Made by a program: the position numbers and the translations under genes
Notes under the pieces: generated by a model
Databases searched by the model: none
What the model was told of the DNA's origin: nothing
The model's input: only the letters and a program-made list of their open reading frames with translations
DNA from: Strigops habroptila
Lineage: Eukaryota; Chordata; Aves; Psittaciformes; Psittacidae
NCBI RefSeq assembly: GCF_004027225.2
Contig: NC_044290.2
Coordinates: forward strand, 4,914,906 to 4,978,905
Direction of reading: 5' to 3'
Length of the DNA: 64,000 nt
Shown: piece after piece, positions 27,858 through 41,119 of the stretch
Layout of the letters: each line of letters opens with the position of its first letter
Numbering within the stretch: position 1 is the first letter of the stretch

Positions 27858-27887
27858 GCATGAGTGTCCTTTGCATGAGTGTCCTTT
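27858..27887. repeat. Perfect 15-bp tandem duplication
   Basis: The unit GCATGAGTGTCCTTT occurs twice without a change at 27858-27872 and 27873-27887, followed by a partial GCA. It looks like a recent slippage event. Confidence 0.9.
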
Positions 27888-30316
27888 GCAGGCATAGGGC
27901 TGCTGATGCCCTCACAACCACACACTGCAATTTCCACCCAGACTGGCAGACCTATCTATTCCTTTCCCTGCCCGGCAGCAGCATTTTGGGATCCACAGCC
28001 ATTGCCTTCACTCTTAGAGCTGTTCCAGCAGCAGGCAAAGATGAGGCTCTGGGCAAGCTGGGTGTAGCACAGAGAAATTCCAGAGCAGAGTGGGGAACAT
28101 CACCCCAGAGAGCATCTCCTCCCCTGCTCCTCTTCCTCCAGCTCCTCCTGCACTCCTCTTTTCTCTGCACCACTTCTTATGACTCCAGAAATAGGCTGGT
28201 TGTGCTGCTGTGACACATGTACCTGTGACAAAGGAACGGGCGTTATAAATCCTGGGAGTGGATCCTGTCAATCTGCTAGTTTCTGCTTCATTGGCAGATA
28301 ATTACAGTGTGGAAAGAAGAAGTGTTTGCTAAAAGCAGGAACTTAATGGGGTTTATAAAGGATGCTTTGTCTAGGCAGCTACTGGAGTAAATAAAACGCA
28401 GCTTGGGCTCCATAAAGGTCTGTAGAGCTTGAAGTCTGGGTTCTGCAGAGTGTTGTCTGGCTGGGAATTTGGGGCTGGTATTCACGATTGCTGTCCGGTA
28501 CTCCATGGAGAGCTGTGGGATGCAAAGGGTAACAAGGAGCATCCCAGTTCACATGAAAGTCAGAGCCAAACGGGCACAACCGTTCTTAGTGCCAGCCAAG
28601 GAGTGTGATTGCTGGCACAGGACTCCACAACGATCTGATTTGTGTTTTGCAACAGCATTGCAAACTCCCAGAGGTTTTCTATTTTGGGGGCTCATTTTTA
28701 TTATGAAGTGCTGGGTGCATTTGTCTTCATTTGAGCTTTTTGAGCTTAAAAGGTCAGCAAGACTTGGCAGCAAAGCACTCAGGAGATGAGGAGGGGGTTA
28801 TGGATTTTCAATGCCAAGCTGTCAGCCCTGCTTGTGCGATGCCATTCCTGGTGTCCAGGTGGGATGCAAGCACAGGGTGTGGGTGCTGACCTGCACCCAC
28901 TCAGCCCAAGATAGCTGTGGCCCAAAGGTGCTCACTTGGTGCAGTGGGAGCTGCTGCCTGCATTCGCAGTCTGATGCTCATGAGCTTTGCATCACAATAT
29001 AACATAAAGGCTCTGGGAACTGAAGAGCTGCTGAATTGGTACTTTATTTGGCGGAGGGTGTTCCTTATCGTGTCTTTTCCTTCCAGTAACTGCAGTGCTA
29101 AAAAAGGAGTTTAAGAACATGGGGGAAGGGCCTGGAGGCAACAGGTTAGAAAACAAATACTGGAAGAATGAGAAAGGGAGTTACTTGAGAGCAGTTATTT
29201 CTTTTGAAATCCAACTTCTTTATTTTCTCTGATTTTTTTGGTTTGGTTTTGGTAAGAAAATTGGGGAAAAAATAATTTTATCGAAGTATCCCCTTTTTCC
29301 TTTGTTTAAAAACTTCAGACAAACTTCTGGTGTGCTCAAGATAGAGTTCACAATTTAATAACCTGGTTCTGTTACAAACCCTGAGACTTCATGGCTCCTG
29401 CACTAGTCCATCTGCCAAGCGGAGAGCATTTCTTGACCTTTTAAAGCAAGCCAGAGATAATGAACCACTTGGACTGTAGGATGCCCTGGCTGCTTGGAAT
29501 CAAATCAGCATGGCTGTGAATTTTGGAGAGGAACAAATGTACAGCTCCAAGCCAGCAGCGCGGGCTGAGAGTTCCCAGTGAGCTCCGACTGCAGTCACAG
29601 TCATCAACTCCTGTAACAGTTAATAAATCAGAGGACATGGGCAGGGTGAGGTATAGGCTTCACAAGGGCTTGAGGAAGTGTCTTCAAAGGTCCAGAGAGG
29701 GAGGATCCAACTGGCTGTCATTGAGTTTGAGCTTGTAACTAGTGAATTTTTTTCCTCCTCCAAAAATCTCATCAGCTCTTGAGAAATGAAAATGCTGAAG
29801 AGGCTGATGCTTTTTGGGGAAGTTGGATGTCAGAAGCTGCTTTCCCTGTTGTTGGCAATGTAAGGTGTGTGACACACGTGTTGCACTATGGATGTTGGAG
29901 GTGCAGTGGTAAAAGATGTTGCTTTCATCTGCGTTTTCTATGGTGAGTTTTTGTTCCCTGTAAATGGAAACCTGGGATATTACAGCTTCATGGGTGCTGT
30001 CCCAGGCCAGCACCCATGTCCTGCCTTAGGTCAGAAACATTCCCTGGTGAGCACCACTGACCTCTCTTCATGAAAGGGCTCTTCTGCATCCCAGACCTTG
30101 TGGCCGGGGAGTGGAGACCGAGCACCCAAACCATCCTTCCTGTGGCCCACCACAGCAGCGCTTCGGATGGGCATCTCCTGACCTGACCCTGGAACCACTG
30201 GGTCCAGCCCCATGGGCTCAGAAGCAAGCAGCAGCCGTGGCTCTGCTGGTCTCTGAGTGCTCCCACGGAGAACAAGAGGACTCTAGTTCTCTGGTCCTTT
30301 CTGGAGGCCAGCAGAC

Positions 30317-30395
30317 GTTCATGAATGATCCTTGCTATGGTTTGTTCATGGATGATCCTTTCTGCATTTGTTCGTGGATGATCCTTTTTGTGTTT
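30317..30395. repeat. Three-copy minisatellite, 26-27 bp unit
   Basis: Units start at 30317, 30344 and 30370 with GTTCATGAATGATCC, GTTCATGGATGATCC and GTTCGTGGATGATCC. Each continues into a TTTG-rich tail. The second and third copies are more alike than the first. Confidence 0.85.
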
Positions 30396-32239
30396 GTCTC
30401 ATCAGGTCTCTCTCACTGCTTAGGGGATTGCACCAGAGTGCATTTTTCCTATGTCCTGTGTGTAGTTGCTCATGCCAGTGCTCTCTGCTTTGCTGAAGTG
30501 GTTATGCCCTGTTCACCCGCTGGCTGAGTTACTCTGTTCCTTTTCCTTGCCTTTTCCATGGTATTTCCATCTTTGCAGCACAGCTGCACCAAGCTCCTGC
30601 CTTGGTTCTTTTCTTGCTCTGCCTGCTGCAACTGGGTGATGTTCCCAGTCCACACATGGGATTCAGCACACGTGTGCAAACCTGGCACAGGAACTTTGCT
30701 TCCATGACCTCCTTTCCATTGTATCCAACTTGCTCTGTGGTTCCAGCAGAAAGGATGTAAAAAGCCTTTTGGGTGGAGCAGGAGAAGGGAAGTCTAACGT
30801 GTTCCAGGCTTCACTGGTGCCATGGAGAAATGCATGATTAATTTGTTTAAACCATCACGGAGGGCATGTGTGTTCTGTGCAGTGAAACCAGAGCCTTAGT
30901 CTATAATTCTTTCAGGGAAAGATGACATAGTTGGTCTTGATGAAACCATTAGTTTAATGTTGATTAAACCATGGTTAAATTATTCATGTGTCTAGCTATT
31001 TGTACAATATATAAGGAATTTATTGGAATGGGATGGGTTGCCATGCCCAGTATTAAAAACTTGCTGTTGTGCTCACTAGCAACTAGCATGGCAAAAACCA
31101 ACAAATAGGATGGTAGGGGAAGGACTTTCTACATTACCACTGTAGTATAAATGGAGCTGTAATTTAAACCGAAATAGCATTAGATTTCTGGTGATTTTTA
31201 GCCACAGATCTCATGTCATAGCCTGCTTTCCTGCCAAGGAAACATGGGCAGGCTTGCTTTCCTCTAATGGGAGAACCCAAAGCATTGCAGAATGTGGCCA
31301 CCGCCGTGTTCTGGTGAAGAGCCAGGTAGGACAGTTGCTTAGTGCCATAATAAGCAATCGTTGAGCTAAGGGAAACCTCCAAAGCCAACGCTCACAAGGA
31401 AAATCCCAGAGCTGTTTTGGTGTCTGGCAGAGCAGATGACACACCAGGCTGAAGGGATTACTCCAAGAGGTCTTCCACTCTCCATACAGCATTTGCTTTT
31501 TCCCTTCAAAGCTGCAAAGGTTGGCACATATATAATGCACCCCACACTACTGGAGGCCTGTTTGTACCAGTGGCTGGAGGGTGGTCTTGCTGCCGTCATC
31601 TCCAGGAATAAAACATGGGCATTAGAAATAGATGAGTCTGCCCTGATGCCCACGCAGGTTTCAAACCCAGGGTCAAGGGTGGTTGTGTCAGAGCAACATC
31701 CTCAGCACTGGTGACATGCAAAGGAGCATGCTGATGGAGCACTGCCTTTGCATTCACCTGCGTGTCCCTCCTCTGCCATGCAAAAGCTGAGAGTGAGCAG
31801 GGATGGTCCCTGCTGACAACAACCTCGGCCTTGCTGTGCTCTGTGGCTGTATGCAAAGCTGCTGTGGGGCTAGCATGGAGGAGGAGCAGGCAGATGGAAT
31901 GGGACTGCTTTACATCTGCTCTGATGGGTGAAGAGAAAGTATGATATGGTGTGTTGGATGAAATGGTGAACCCTGAGATGGTACTTCCAGTCCTGCATTG
32001 CTCTGGCAGCCTCCAGGGAAAGCTTCAGAATGTTGGCAAAGCCCCAAATCCTGATATTTTAGGGTGTTTCAGAGCCCTCTGCACCACTCTCCTCGCTCAC
32101 ATGGGCTCCCCACTGGTGTTATGTCCTAGGGCTCCACTGGAGTGATGCTGGTGGCAGAGTGGAGGCAATGAGACCTGAGGGGTTGATGTTGGGGAGCCCC
32201 ATCACCCTTGCTTGCCTCTGCCTTCATGGCTTCCCAGGG

Positions 32240-32329
32240 CCATGACTTCTAATGGTCTTCTGCAGGGCACCAGGGCAGGTTGGGCTATGACTTCTAATGG
32301 TCTTCTTCAGGGCACCAGGGCAGGTTGGA
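32240..32329. repeat. 45-bp tandem duplication
   Basis: Two adjacent 45-bp units (32240-32284 and 32285-32329) share ATGACTTCTAATGGTCTTCT and CAGGGCACCAGGGCAGGTTG, with only three or so differences. The unit is not a known transposon sequence to me. It lies just beside a CR1 scrap. Confidence 0.88.
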
Positions 32330-32348
32330 CACTGTTATCTTGTCTTCA

Positions 32349-32398
32349 TTCTCCTCCAGGCTGAACAACTCCAGCTCTCAGCCTGTCTCCATAGGAGA
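32349..32398 (-). mobile_element. Small CR1 LINE internal fragment
   Basis: The plus strand carries CTCCTCCAGGCTGAACAACT followed by CCAGCTCTCAGCCTGTCTCC, the reverse complement of a well-known CR1 segment upstream of the 3' end. Only about 50 bp is recognisable, and the flanks do not continue as CR1. Confidence 0.65.
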
Positions 32399-35300
32399 CA
32401 TAAGGATACAACTCCTGACCCCAGATCTCATACCCAAGTGCAGACAGCAAGAGCCATAATGCCCCAGGGGCCAATATTGGGGTTCATAAAGCCCTGTGTT
32501 TTCCTTTGGCCATTGCTGGAGGGTGGGAGGGCATTAACACAGCTCCTGTGTGGATGCCTGGAATGGGAATGGTGCCTGGGGAGGCATTTGGTCCTCGTTA
32601 GCAGACGCGTGGTAGCTGTTTTGTCATTTTTCGTGTTTGTCATAAAAAATAAATACAGTTTAATAGATGATCTTACAGAGCAGGTTTTGGCAACAAAATA
32701 GACCGTGTCCCATTAGAAACTTGATGTGTATAATTTAAAGCAAGATGGAATATAAAACCATTTCCAGCTCAGATGAGGGAGAGGGAGACACAGATTTAGG
32801 TCTTGATTGTGCTGAAATGAAAACCAGCACATTCTCGGATAGTGTATAAAATCAGGCATTCTGTTTTTATGGAGTCCAAACTATAAACAGCCTTTTTCAG
32901 AATAATTAATCACATCATTTATTTTTTGGGGGTTGAAAAGTTTGGGGAGTGGATTTCTTTTGTTTCTTTGTGTATTTTTACAGATATCATACGCAAAGGA
33001 GCAGTCCTAAACACCACAGAAGATTACTTGGAAAGCAAGGAAGACTTTAAAGGGTCATTCATCTCAAAATCCCATCCATTAGCAGAAGTTTAAGGAATGT
33101 GCTGAGGAGCCTCAGGAATGATGGGAAAAGCTGGGCTCTGGAGCCAAGGGCAGGGATGTGGTGTGGCGGTGGGAAGGTGAGTGGAAGAGGCAGCGATGCT
33201 GCTGGTGATGTGCTTTCACAGACCAGCATTAGGAGTGGGTTAGTGGGGAATGGGGGGGCTGGCAGGGTGTCCACCCCATCCAAGAGGATGCTCCTTGCAT
33301 GTGGTATGCTCACCTTCCAACGAGTTAGGAAAAACCTGCCCGTTGCTCCTGCTTAAACTGAGCAGTTGATCCTTGCTGAGGTTAGAAACAAGATAGGTCT
33401 TTGCTATCTGCACTATCTCCATTGTCCCATATAGCTGCAAGCAGAGGACCTGATGCCCGACCACTGTAAATCAGCACAGCTCTATTTGAGCTGGAAGAGA
33501 GATGCGGATTTTTGCCAAGGAAAGAGAGAGTTCCAGAGTGCATTTCCTCCATCCTCCTGCTCTTCTGGTTTGGGAGCAGTGGGGCTGGCTTGCCTCAGTC
33601 TGCTTTGGCTCTTCAGTTCTGATTTGAGCAGAGCCAGTATAAATCCAAAACAGTTCTAGGGAAGTCAGTCAAGCTCCCGGAGACTCAAGGCTGGAGGAGA
33701 TAGGAAACTATTCACAGCTTGTATGTAGCTGTTGACATCATATATAAAAAGCTGGCTGAATGCAGCAGCAATGTGCTATAGGCAGGGCGCTAATCTCTCT
33801 TGTTATTAAGTTTCCTGACATTTCCTATTATCAGAGCTTCTTTGCAGTTGTTCGTAGGGCTGCAAAACTTTAATCTTTTGGGTTGAAATGCATCACCCAC
33901 ATGCCATCCACTACACAGGTAGTGCCACCGGGTGAAATTCTGCTTTTCCTTGGGTTTGTTATGATCTAGGAAGCTGCAGAACCCCCAGCTCTGTTAAAAA
34001 TAGCAATCAATAAAGCTGCAAAGTCTCACACCCTGGAGGAGTTCAAGCCAGCATTCCTCCTGCCTGAGCAATCCTCTCTTGGGCCATGCTGTACATGTAG
34101 GTATGGGTTTTAATACCTGATTACACGCTGCTTTCCCTATGGGACACCACCACCCCTGTCAGTCAGCAGGAGATGCACTGAGATATACAAGGGTGAAGGC
34201 AGGTCTAAGATGCCACGGGAGAGGCAGGACCCCATCCCATAGGGCCAGCAGCATCTTCTCTTAACTAATCTATATGGAATTATCTACTCACCTCTGGCAA
34301 TAAGCAACCCACCAAGTCCTATAGGAGACCTCCCTTGCTTCTGTAGCAAGAGGCTATACACAAATGTGCATGTACAAGAAGGTAAGCCAACCTTTTATTG
34401 AGCTGGAAAGTGGCATGTTTTACTGGAAAACCAAACCAGTTTGCTTTGGCTGTGCTGCCACCCATCCCCATGGCAGCTGTACTCCTGCCATTCCCTGGTT
34501 GGGATACTCAGTGCTGGAGGTGTTGTGGCAATATGTTGGAGTTGGAACCTATCGGCCTCATGCCAAGATAATTCACTGAGGGTTGTTTGGCTGCTTTTTT
34601 TTTTCCTCTGCAAGATGAGACATGATTTCAGTGGGGTGGGGGAGGATGGAGTCGTGGAAGAGGAAATAACTTGCTTTAAAAGAAAAAAAACTAAACTAAA
34701 AATGACTTTTCCTGTGCAAAATAAATTCTATGACACATTTTTTTTCTATCATACCTAATTCGGTGCCAGCCCAGTGAGTGGTGGAGCAGCTCACATTCCT
34801 GTAGGGAAGAGGTATAAATCCTAGCACCGAGCCTGAGGCTGGCAATGGGCCTTTCTTACCGGGACCCTGTGGATCAAGGTCCCCTCTGTGAGGAGACAGG
34901 AGAGGAGACCATCTCAGTGGGATCAGAGCACAAAGCTATGGTCTCCTCACAGCTATATTAGAAATACAAATCCTGCAGTGAATCATTCAAGCATAGGACT
35001 GTACTTTGGCTATCACATGGCTGATACAAAAGTGTGAATAGGCAGCTGGGTTAGTGATGGGATTAGAAAACAATCTCATTTGGAGAGAAATTGCTCCTAA
35101 ATGGTCTGGTTTGGGCTTCCACATGATGTTGTGTTGGATCTGCTCAGGACCGGCCACCTCCTGTCACCAAAGATGCATGTGGAGTTGCAGGACAGGGAGT
35201 TATGGGGAAAGGTGACCTTGCATTTCAGATGCAAGACTTGAATTTAGCTCCTTGCTCTAGGCTACAGTTTCTCATGCCCACGTGTTGGTCTCCTTGTGCC

Positions 35301-35691
35301 ACCAGCAAGGCTTGGAGCCACCGTGGTGTCCAGGGTGTGACCTCCCCAGGTCATCCCTGTTTTATTAATAAGCCAAAGGAGAGCTGCAGGCTTGGGATGC
35401 TATTGCAGCGGATGGATGGGGTCAGGGTGCGTGTGCATGCTCTGAGCCTTGTGAGCTCTGTTTGTTTGTCATCCCCAAGCCCAAAGAGCAAACCCCACGT
35501 TTTCAGGACATTAAGAAAGAAAAGGTTTCACCACTCACTGGTTTGCTTGAAGCAAATGGATTAATAACATTTAGTATGTAACTAAATAAGATTGTTCAGA
35601 CCCCAGCTTGCTGGATCTCCAGGGATAGATTTTGTGGCTGAAAAGGTGGCTTTTCTCCTTGGAAATGGCACTAACTTAAGGCAAAGAAATC
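32399..35691. other. Gene-free sequence
   Basis: No exon is recognised. The G-quadruplex motif is at 33237. Short T and A runs occur at 34595-34605 and 34680-34690. Confidence 0.55.
33237..33267 (+). other. G-quadruplex-type motif
   Basis: Four G tracts of 3, 4, 7 and 3 bases are separated by 5, 3 and 6 bases, which satisfies the usual G3+N1-7 pattern on the plus strand. It lies in gene-free sequence with no promoter features that I recognise. Confidence 0.6.
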
Positions 35692-35806
35692 CAAGGCCAG
35701 GTTGGACAGAGCCTTGGGCAACACGGTCTAGTGTGAGGCATCCCTGCCCATGGCAGGGGGTTGGAAAAGGTCCTATCCAGCCCAAACCATTCTATGATTC
35801 CATGAT
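35692..35806 (+). mobile_element. CR1 LINE, short 3' fragment
   Basis: Starts CAAGGCCAGGTTGGACAGAG, passes through GGCATCCCTGCCCATGGCAG, and ends with CCATTCTATGATTCCATGA. There is a small deletion relative to other copies after GGGGTTGGAA. About 115 bp. Confidence 0.9.
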
Positions 35807-38154
35807 GTCCTCCAGCTTCGGTAGAGAGAAGGACCTACAAGTTTCTCGTACAACTGCTCCCATGGACCTGTGAGAGGAGGATGGTTTACCACCAGGTGAG
35901 ATCTCGCTAACATTGATAAACGTGGCTGTCTCTTGTTGGATCTAGAAACCTTCCTGATGTGATGGAGCCTCCAACCTCCACCTCCCTGGCTAGCAGGACA
36001 GTTGTGGCCCAGCTCTGTCCCTGTCTTTCCCCACTTGCCAGTGCTATGCTAAGAGAGGTCAGCAGGGAGCTGAGCACTCCTTGGTGATGGAGGCCTCATG
36101 TTTTCGCTTCTCACGGCGGAGCTGTGCATCTCCTGAGGAGCAGCACAGGAGCGAACACGGAACTGAGTGGTTGTGCTGGAGTGATGACAATCTCTGGTGT
36201 AGGAGCTCTGAGGAGCTCCTCTGTTACGTGCTCTGCCCCCAGAATGAGTAAATAAAAGCCTCCTCATTTATTTATGATGCAAATAGCAACTGTGCATTCA
36301 GCTCTAGGATTTGTTGATTATTTATTTAGAGCCTCTTGTCTCAGAGGCACTGGCTGTGTGCAGGAGGCATCTGTCTGGGTTTATTACCCACAAATAGACA
36401 TTTTGCTGCTTAGGCTGTGGCTGCTAATGTTTTGAAAGCCTGCTGTGGAAATGGAAATCCTTCCAGAGAGTCACAGATCTCCTGGTCCTTCCTCTTCACA
36501 GTCAATAGCAGCAGCTTACAGCCTCACCAGCCCCTCTGAAAATCATATCCCGCTCCTATGGAGCTGTTGAACACTGAGCTCCTCTGGGCACAAAGGTTTC
36601 TGCTGTGAAGCACTGAAGAGTGGTGGCTAAATTCCAGTTTCTGTAGGTCCTTATCCTCAAAAAGCTGAAGGGAGGATGGGTGGGAGGTGGATGCAGCAGG
36701 CACGAAAACAATGAGAAGCATTTGGCTTAACATACTAGTGATGGTTGCTTGGAACTCCTTTCCTTTTCCCCCCATCTCATGATGGGGGACGGAGTGTTAC
36801 TGTGTACCAGAAGTGTTGGAATTGGCTTCTTCAACAATCAGCCACAAAAAGAAGCTTTGCTGGGTTCCCAGAGACACGGGGAGTGAATAGGTGCTGCCTT
36901 GTGACTGTTATCCCAAGGAGCCTTTAAATGCTTCTGATTTTTCTCAGGTAGGGGCTAACAAAGTTTTGGCCCTTGGCTTTAGGAGGCTAATGACACCGAT
37001 TCGATACATCCTTCTCAGGTCATCCCCTTGGTTTGACAGTTGGTGGAGTACAAGTGTTCCCACAGAGAGCGCCCCGTTAGTGATCCATGGCATGGACCAG
37101 ACCTCAGCTCCTAAGCTTTGGTGAGTACATTCCCAGACAGCATTTTGAATGAGTGCAAAGGCAAGGAGAGGAGGGCTTGTCGCAGCAGGTGGATGAGCAA
37201 AGAAGGAATAGATTATGATGAAGGAATTCTGTCCATCCCCACTGGTTGCAGTCGTGGCACCATCAGGGGACTCCAGGAGGAAAAGCACCAGTGGCTGACC
37301 CTAGCCACTGCTGCTATCCCATTATTCACCAAGTTATCCTTGCTGAAATGTCTGCCTTTAAGTATCTCATACAGGAATCCCTTCCCTGTAAAACAACGCC
37401 ACAGTCAGTTTTAGAGGCAAGAGTTGGGTTTTTTTGAGCTTTCTTTTCAAAAAGCTGTATTTACCCTTCATTTGACTGCTTCTCTGCAGTCTTAGGGCCT
37501 GTGGGTAGGCACTATTTTCCTGGTACCCCCATGTTGTGTTAAAATCATTTATACCCATTAAGTCTCAGAACTGTGAGGCAGAAGAATTCATTCATACTCC
37601 ATAGCACAGCTGGCCAACAGAGGCTGATTAAATCCAGACTTAGATGATCAAACTTAGGCACCTAAATGAGTGACCAAAGGCTCTGGTCCAAGCTCAGATC
37701 ATTGTAGGTCTTGGATCTCTTCTCTTACAGACTGAGAAAAGGTTGCTGTTAAGCCAGATAGATTTTGCTTGGCTCCTTCACTCACGGCAGGATTTCCAGG
37801 ACTTCAGCCATTCTCATGGGTCTTCTCTGAATCCTCCTCCAGCTTTTCAGCCTACATCTCATGCCGTGGAGCTGCCTAGCACCTTCCAGGATCCAACCTA
37901 AATTCTAGATACCCTGTGCAGGAAGCCACACCAGTGGTTAGTGGTTAAAACCACTGCTGGCTAATGAGGAAAAGTCTTTGAGACCTCGCAAAGTGGAGAA
38001 GAAGGGGGATGTCTTGGAGCCCCGTGGCTTGGAGAAGACATTTAAGGTTTGAAGTGGTATGGCACTCCTATAGCAGTGTGTGTCCTGGAGGGACAAAAGG
38101 GGCTGAATACAGACAAACAGCAGAGTGGTAAATGTGCCTGCTCTGTGTGTGTCC

Positions 38155-38174
38155 CCAGATGTGTACACATCTGG
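38155..38174. repeat. Perfect 20-bp palindrome centred on GTAC
   Basis: CCAGATGTGTACACATCTGG is its own reverse complement over all 20 bases, with no spacer. The outer half contains CAGATG, an E-box (CANNTG), on each side. Confidence 0.95.
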
Positions 38175-41119
38175 AGTGATTCTGGGAGGCACTTAAATAC
38201 CAAAGAAACCTACAGAGATGCACAAATGGGGCCTTGGTGAGTGTCGGTGTCTCACTTGAAGCATGCTATCAGCAGTGCTAGCACTGCACTGGGGTAGGAT
38301 CTCCTGGCCTTGGACTGAAGCCAGAGGGAATCTCACCGAGGGGCTGGGATGAGGAGGGGGGTAACGAACTGTTTAGAGGGCCATGAATAGCAGCTTTCAT
38401 CAGCTGTCATTTCCCATTACAAGCGACCCAACGTGGAAATGCAGTGCAGGGCTGCACTGAACCAGGAGAGGTTCCCCTGCCTTCCGAGTCCCAGCCTCCT
38501 CTATCCACATCCTCTGGCTCTTTGGAGACTGAATCTTGCAGTTTGAACCTGCTACAGTGACTGCTAAAGGGCTGGCTGGACTCAGCAGCTGCAGGACACT
38601 AGGTCAGCTCTTGCTTAATGGCATGGAGGGGGTCAGGAGCGATCAGGACATTGCTGTACTTGGTGTGAGTTGATGTGGATGGTGCACAAATACAAACCCT
38701 TGCAGACTTGAAGGAATTCTGTAGCACCTAAACTGAGCACAGGGATGCCAAGTGCATGAATCTTCAAACAAGACCTGATGTATAGAGAGCCTTCTGCCAA
38801 AAGGTAGCAGAGAATTTGATGTAAAAACAGAAATATGCTTCAGTTGCTTGGGAATGCAATATCCTCCTGAGCTGGCTTGCATATCGTTTCACAGAGATCA
38901 GCTGTCCACCAAACTACCAACACCTTCCAAACTTGGCTGCATTTCAGTGCTTGTGGGTTGGAGTATAAAAAGAAAAGGAGGATGATTTAATGTCTCTGCT
39001 TCCAATTGACCATGGTGCAAAGTGCCTAAATCGAAGCCTGAGAATGGAGCTACACCCTGGGTTTATGGATGGCTGCAGGAGTTCTTGGTGTCGTTTCTGG
39101 TTGGAGACGGGTGTGGTGGTGCTGGAGAGGAAGGAGAGCTTGGAAAAGGAGTTTCCAGCAGGGAGTAGCCAAAGGGAACTAATAGCTTTAATGCCAATAA
39201 ATTCGAACTGGGATTACAAAGGCAGAGAGTAATTCTCATGCTCTGAAGCTCATTCATTTGCTTCATTCTGGGTTTGGGAGGTTGGTACAGGAAAGGATGT
39301 TGGCCAAGGGCTGAGCAAGGAAATCCCCAACACCCCTACCTGATAGAATTACTCCCTTTTCTGCGCTGAGCAGTGTGTGCGGGCAGCTCTGAACAGGCAA
39401 TATGTGGAGCGTGATGGCTGGTGCTTGCCAGTGCCCAGAGACACTGTGGGTGTGCTTGGGGGAGAGAGGGCTGGGAGGCAGGATGGGGTGGAAAAGTCAC
39501 ATTGCTCCAAGGCCAAGCTGGGGATGGAGCAGAGGAATGTGAAGGACAACGCTCCTGCAAAACCGAGCCTTACAGAAGCAGCTGCAGCACTCCACTAACT
39601 CGGTGTCTCCCACCTGCAGCTCCCTTGAACCTTCCCTTTGATCTCTTCAATGTGTATTTCATTTGATTAATAAAAAACGTCTTTCCTTCTCTCAGCAGAG
39701 ATACTGGAGCACAGCCCATGGGTTGGGAGTGGAGGGAGGGAATAGCTGCAGCTTGGCTTCCCCTCTCTGACCATCAGCCAGCTCCCTATCTCGGGATGGA
39801 TCCAGCAGGAGCACAGAAGCTCTCATCCAAGAAGCCCCGGTGTTCTGCCAGGGCCACACAGGTAGCAAAGAGCCTGACAGAAAGTCAAGTGCAACATCTG
39901 GGAGTCTTATATCTGTTGCCTCCCCTGTATTTCAGAGCAGTAACTCTCTGATGTGCGTGGAGAGCTTGCCAAAGCTCAGAATGCTCCAGTCTCCCACACG
40001 AACACCCAAACGTGGGTCTGTGTCTGTCTAGGAAATCTGGATCAGAGGACAACTATATTCTGAAGCAATACATTGCCTGTGAGACCCCAAGGTCCTTTGT
40101 AGGAGAACGAGTAGTAGGTGTTCTGTTTGGCTCATTGTTCAGCCTTAATGCTGTTGCCCCTGGGCAGAGCAGGCTGGGGATGACTGATTTGGACATCTTG
40201 TCCTTCTCCCTTCTCCTGCTTCTTCTGCATCCTCCCCTAAGAGTGTAAAACTCAGCTAGCAGATAAAGGAAGATGAGCCAAAATACTCCTGCGAGAAGGA
40301 AACGCATCCAGGCAAGGGAGAATTGGCCTCCCTTGCTGTTCATCAGTGATGTCCCACAGACTGCCAGTTAATTTGCTATCCCATCTGCATCTCGGATGGT
40401 CTCAGGCCATGGACAGCTTTGCAAGGGGTGGGAATCTGCAGTGCTGCTCTCCCCATGAGCAGCATGGCTCTGGGCTGGAACAGGGAGCATCACTGAAGGG
40501 CTGCGCAGTTGTTTGAGGTGGTTTTTCCTTGGTGTGTGTACAAGCTACTGAGGGCCTTGTAGGGATGGAGGCAAGCCAAAACCTTCCTGATAGCCAGAGC
40601 TCAGGCAGGGAAGCAGGGTGCTGCTGGGAAGCAAATGGGAAAATGGGAAACCACAGCCTGTGGGTGAGGAAGGAAAAAGCCAAGGCAGGCTGGAGATCAG
40701 GAGCATGGTTAGGGAAACAGAGTTGGCCATCATGGTCAAGAATAGAGGCATTGGGTTCCTGAGCCTATAGAGCCCCATTCCCATAATGGGGCATTTAGGG
40801 CAATATTTACCCCCTATATAGCACCAAAAAAGGATTTAGTTCCCAATTGTTCTCTGTTGGAAATCAAATATCTTAATAGGAGCCACAAGCTTGAAGAAGG
40901 GGTTTAACTCTTATTTTCTTGTCCAAAGGCTGGTCTGGTGATAGAAGAATTGATTGAACCTCCCTTAGTCTGGCAGGGCTGGGACTGCCTCCCTTGTGCT
41001 GGGCTCCCTTGCTGCCTGCTGGGCTGTTTGCAGCAGTGTGAGTGCCCAATTTTGTTGTCTTTTGGGACATTCAGGAAGCAAAGTACAGTTGCAGACCTCT
41101 GTGTGGGTGCTGCATGGTT

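Larger units (their letters stand above)
13074..32239. other. Long gene-free stretch with few recent repeats
   Basis: Nineteen kilobases without a recognisable CR1, LTR or coding exon. It contains the hairpin at 17627, simple repeats at 22803, 24021, 24429 and 26138, and tandem duplications at 27858 and 30317. AT-rich sequence with many TAAT cores lies around 24240-25440. A TTTAGGCACC motif resembling other old repeat scraps occurs at 20441. The open frames at 14423-14968 and 26326-26877 (about 180 codons each) show no known domain. Confidence 0.55.

Noticed and set aside
36277..36284. Octamer ATGCAAAT, also at 41736, 61563 and 62043 (either strand)
   Set aside because: About two matches are expected by chance in 64 kb on two strands, so four are not significant alone.
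37770..37870. Sequence resembling an old CR1 internal part (CTTCTCTGAATCCTCCTCCA)
   Set aside because: The similarity is short and vague, and could not be extended by eye to a recognisable CR1 subfamily.
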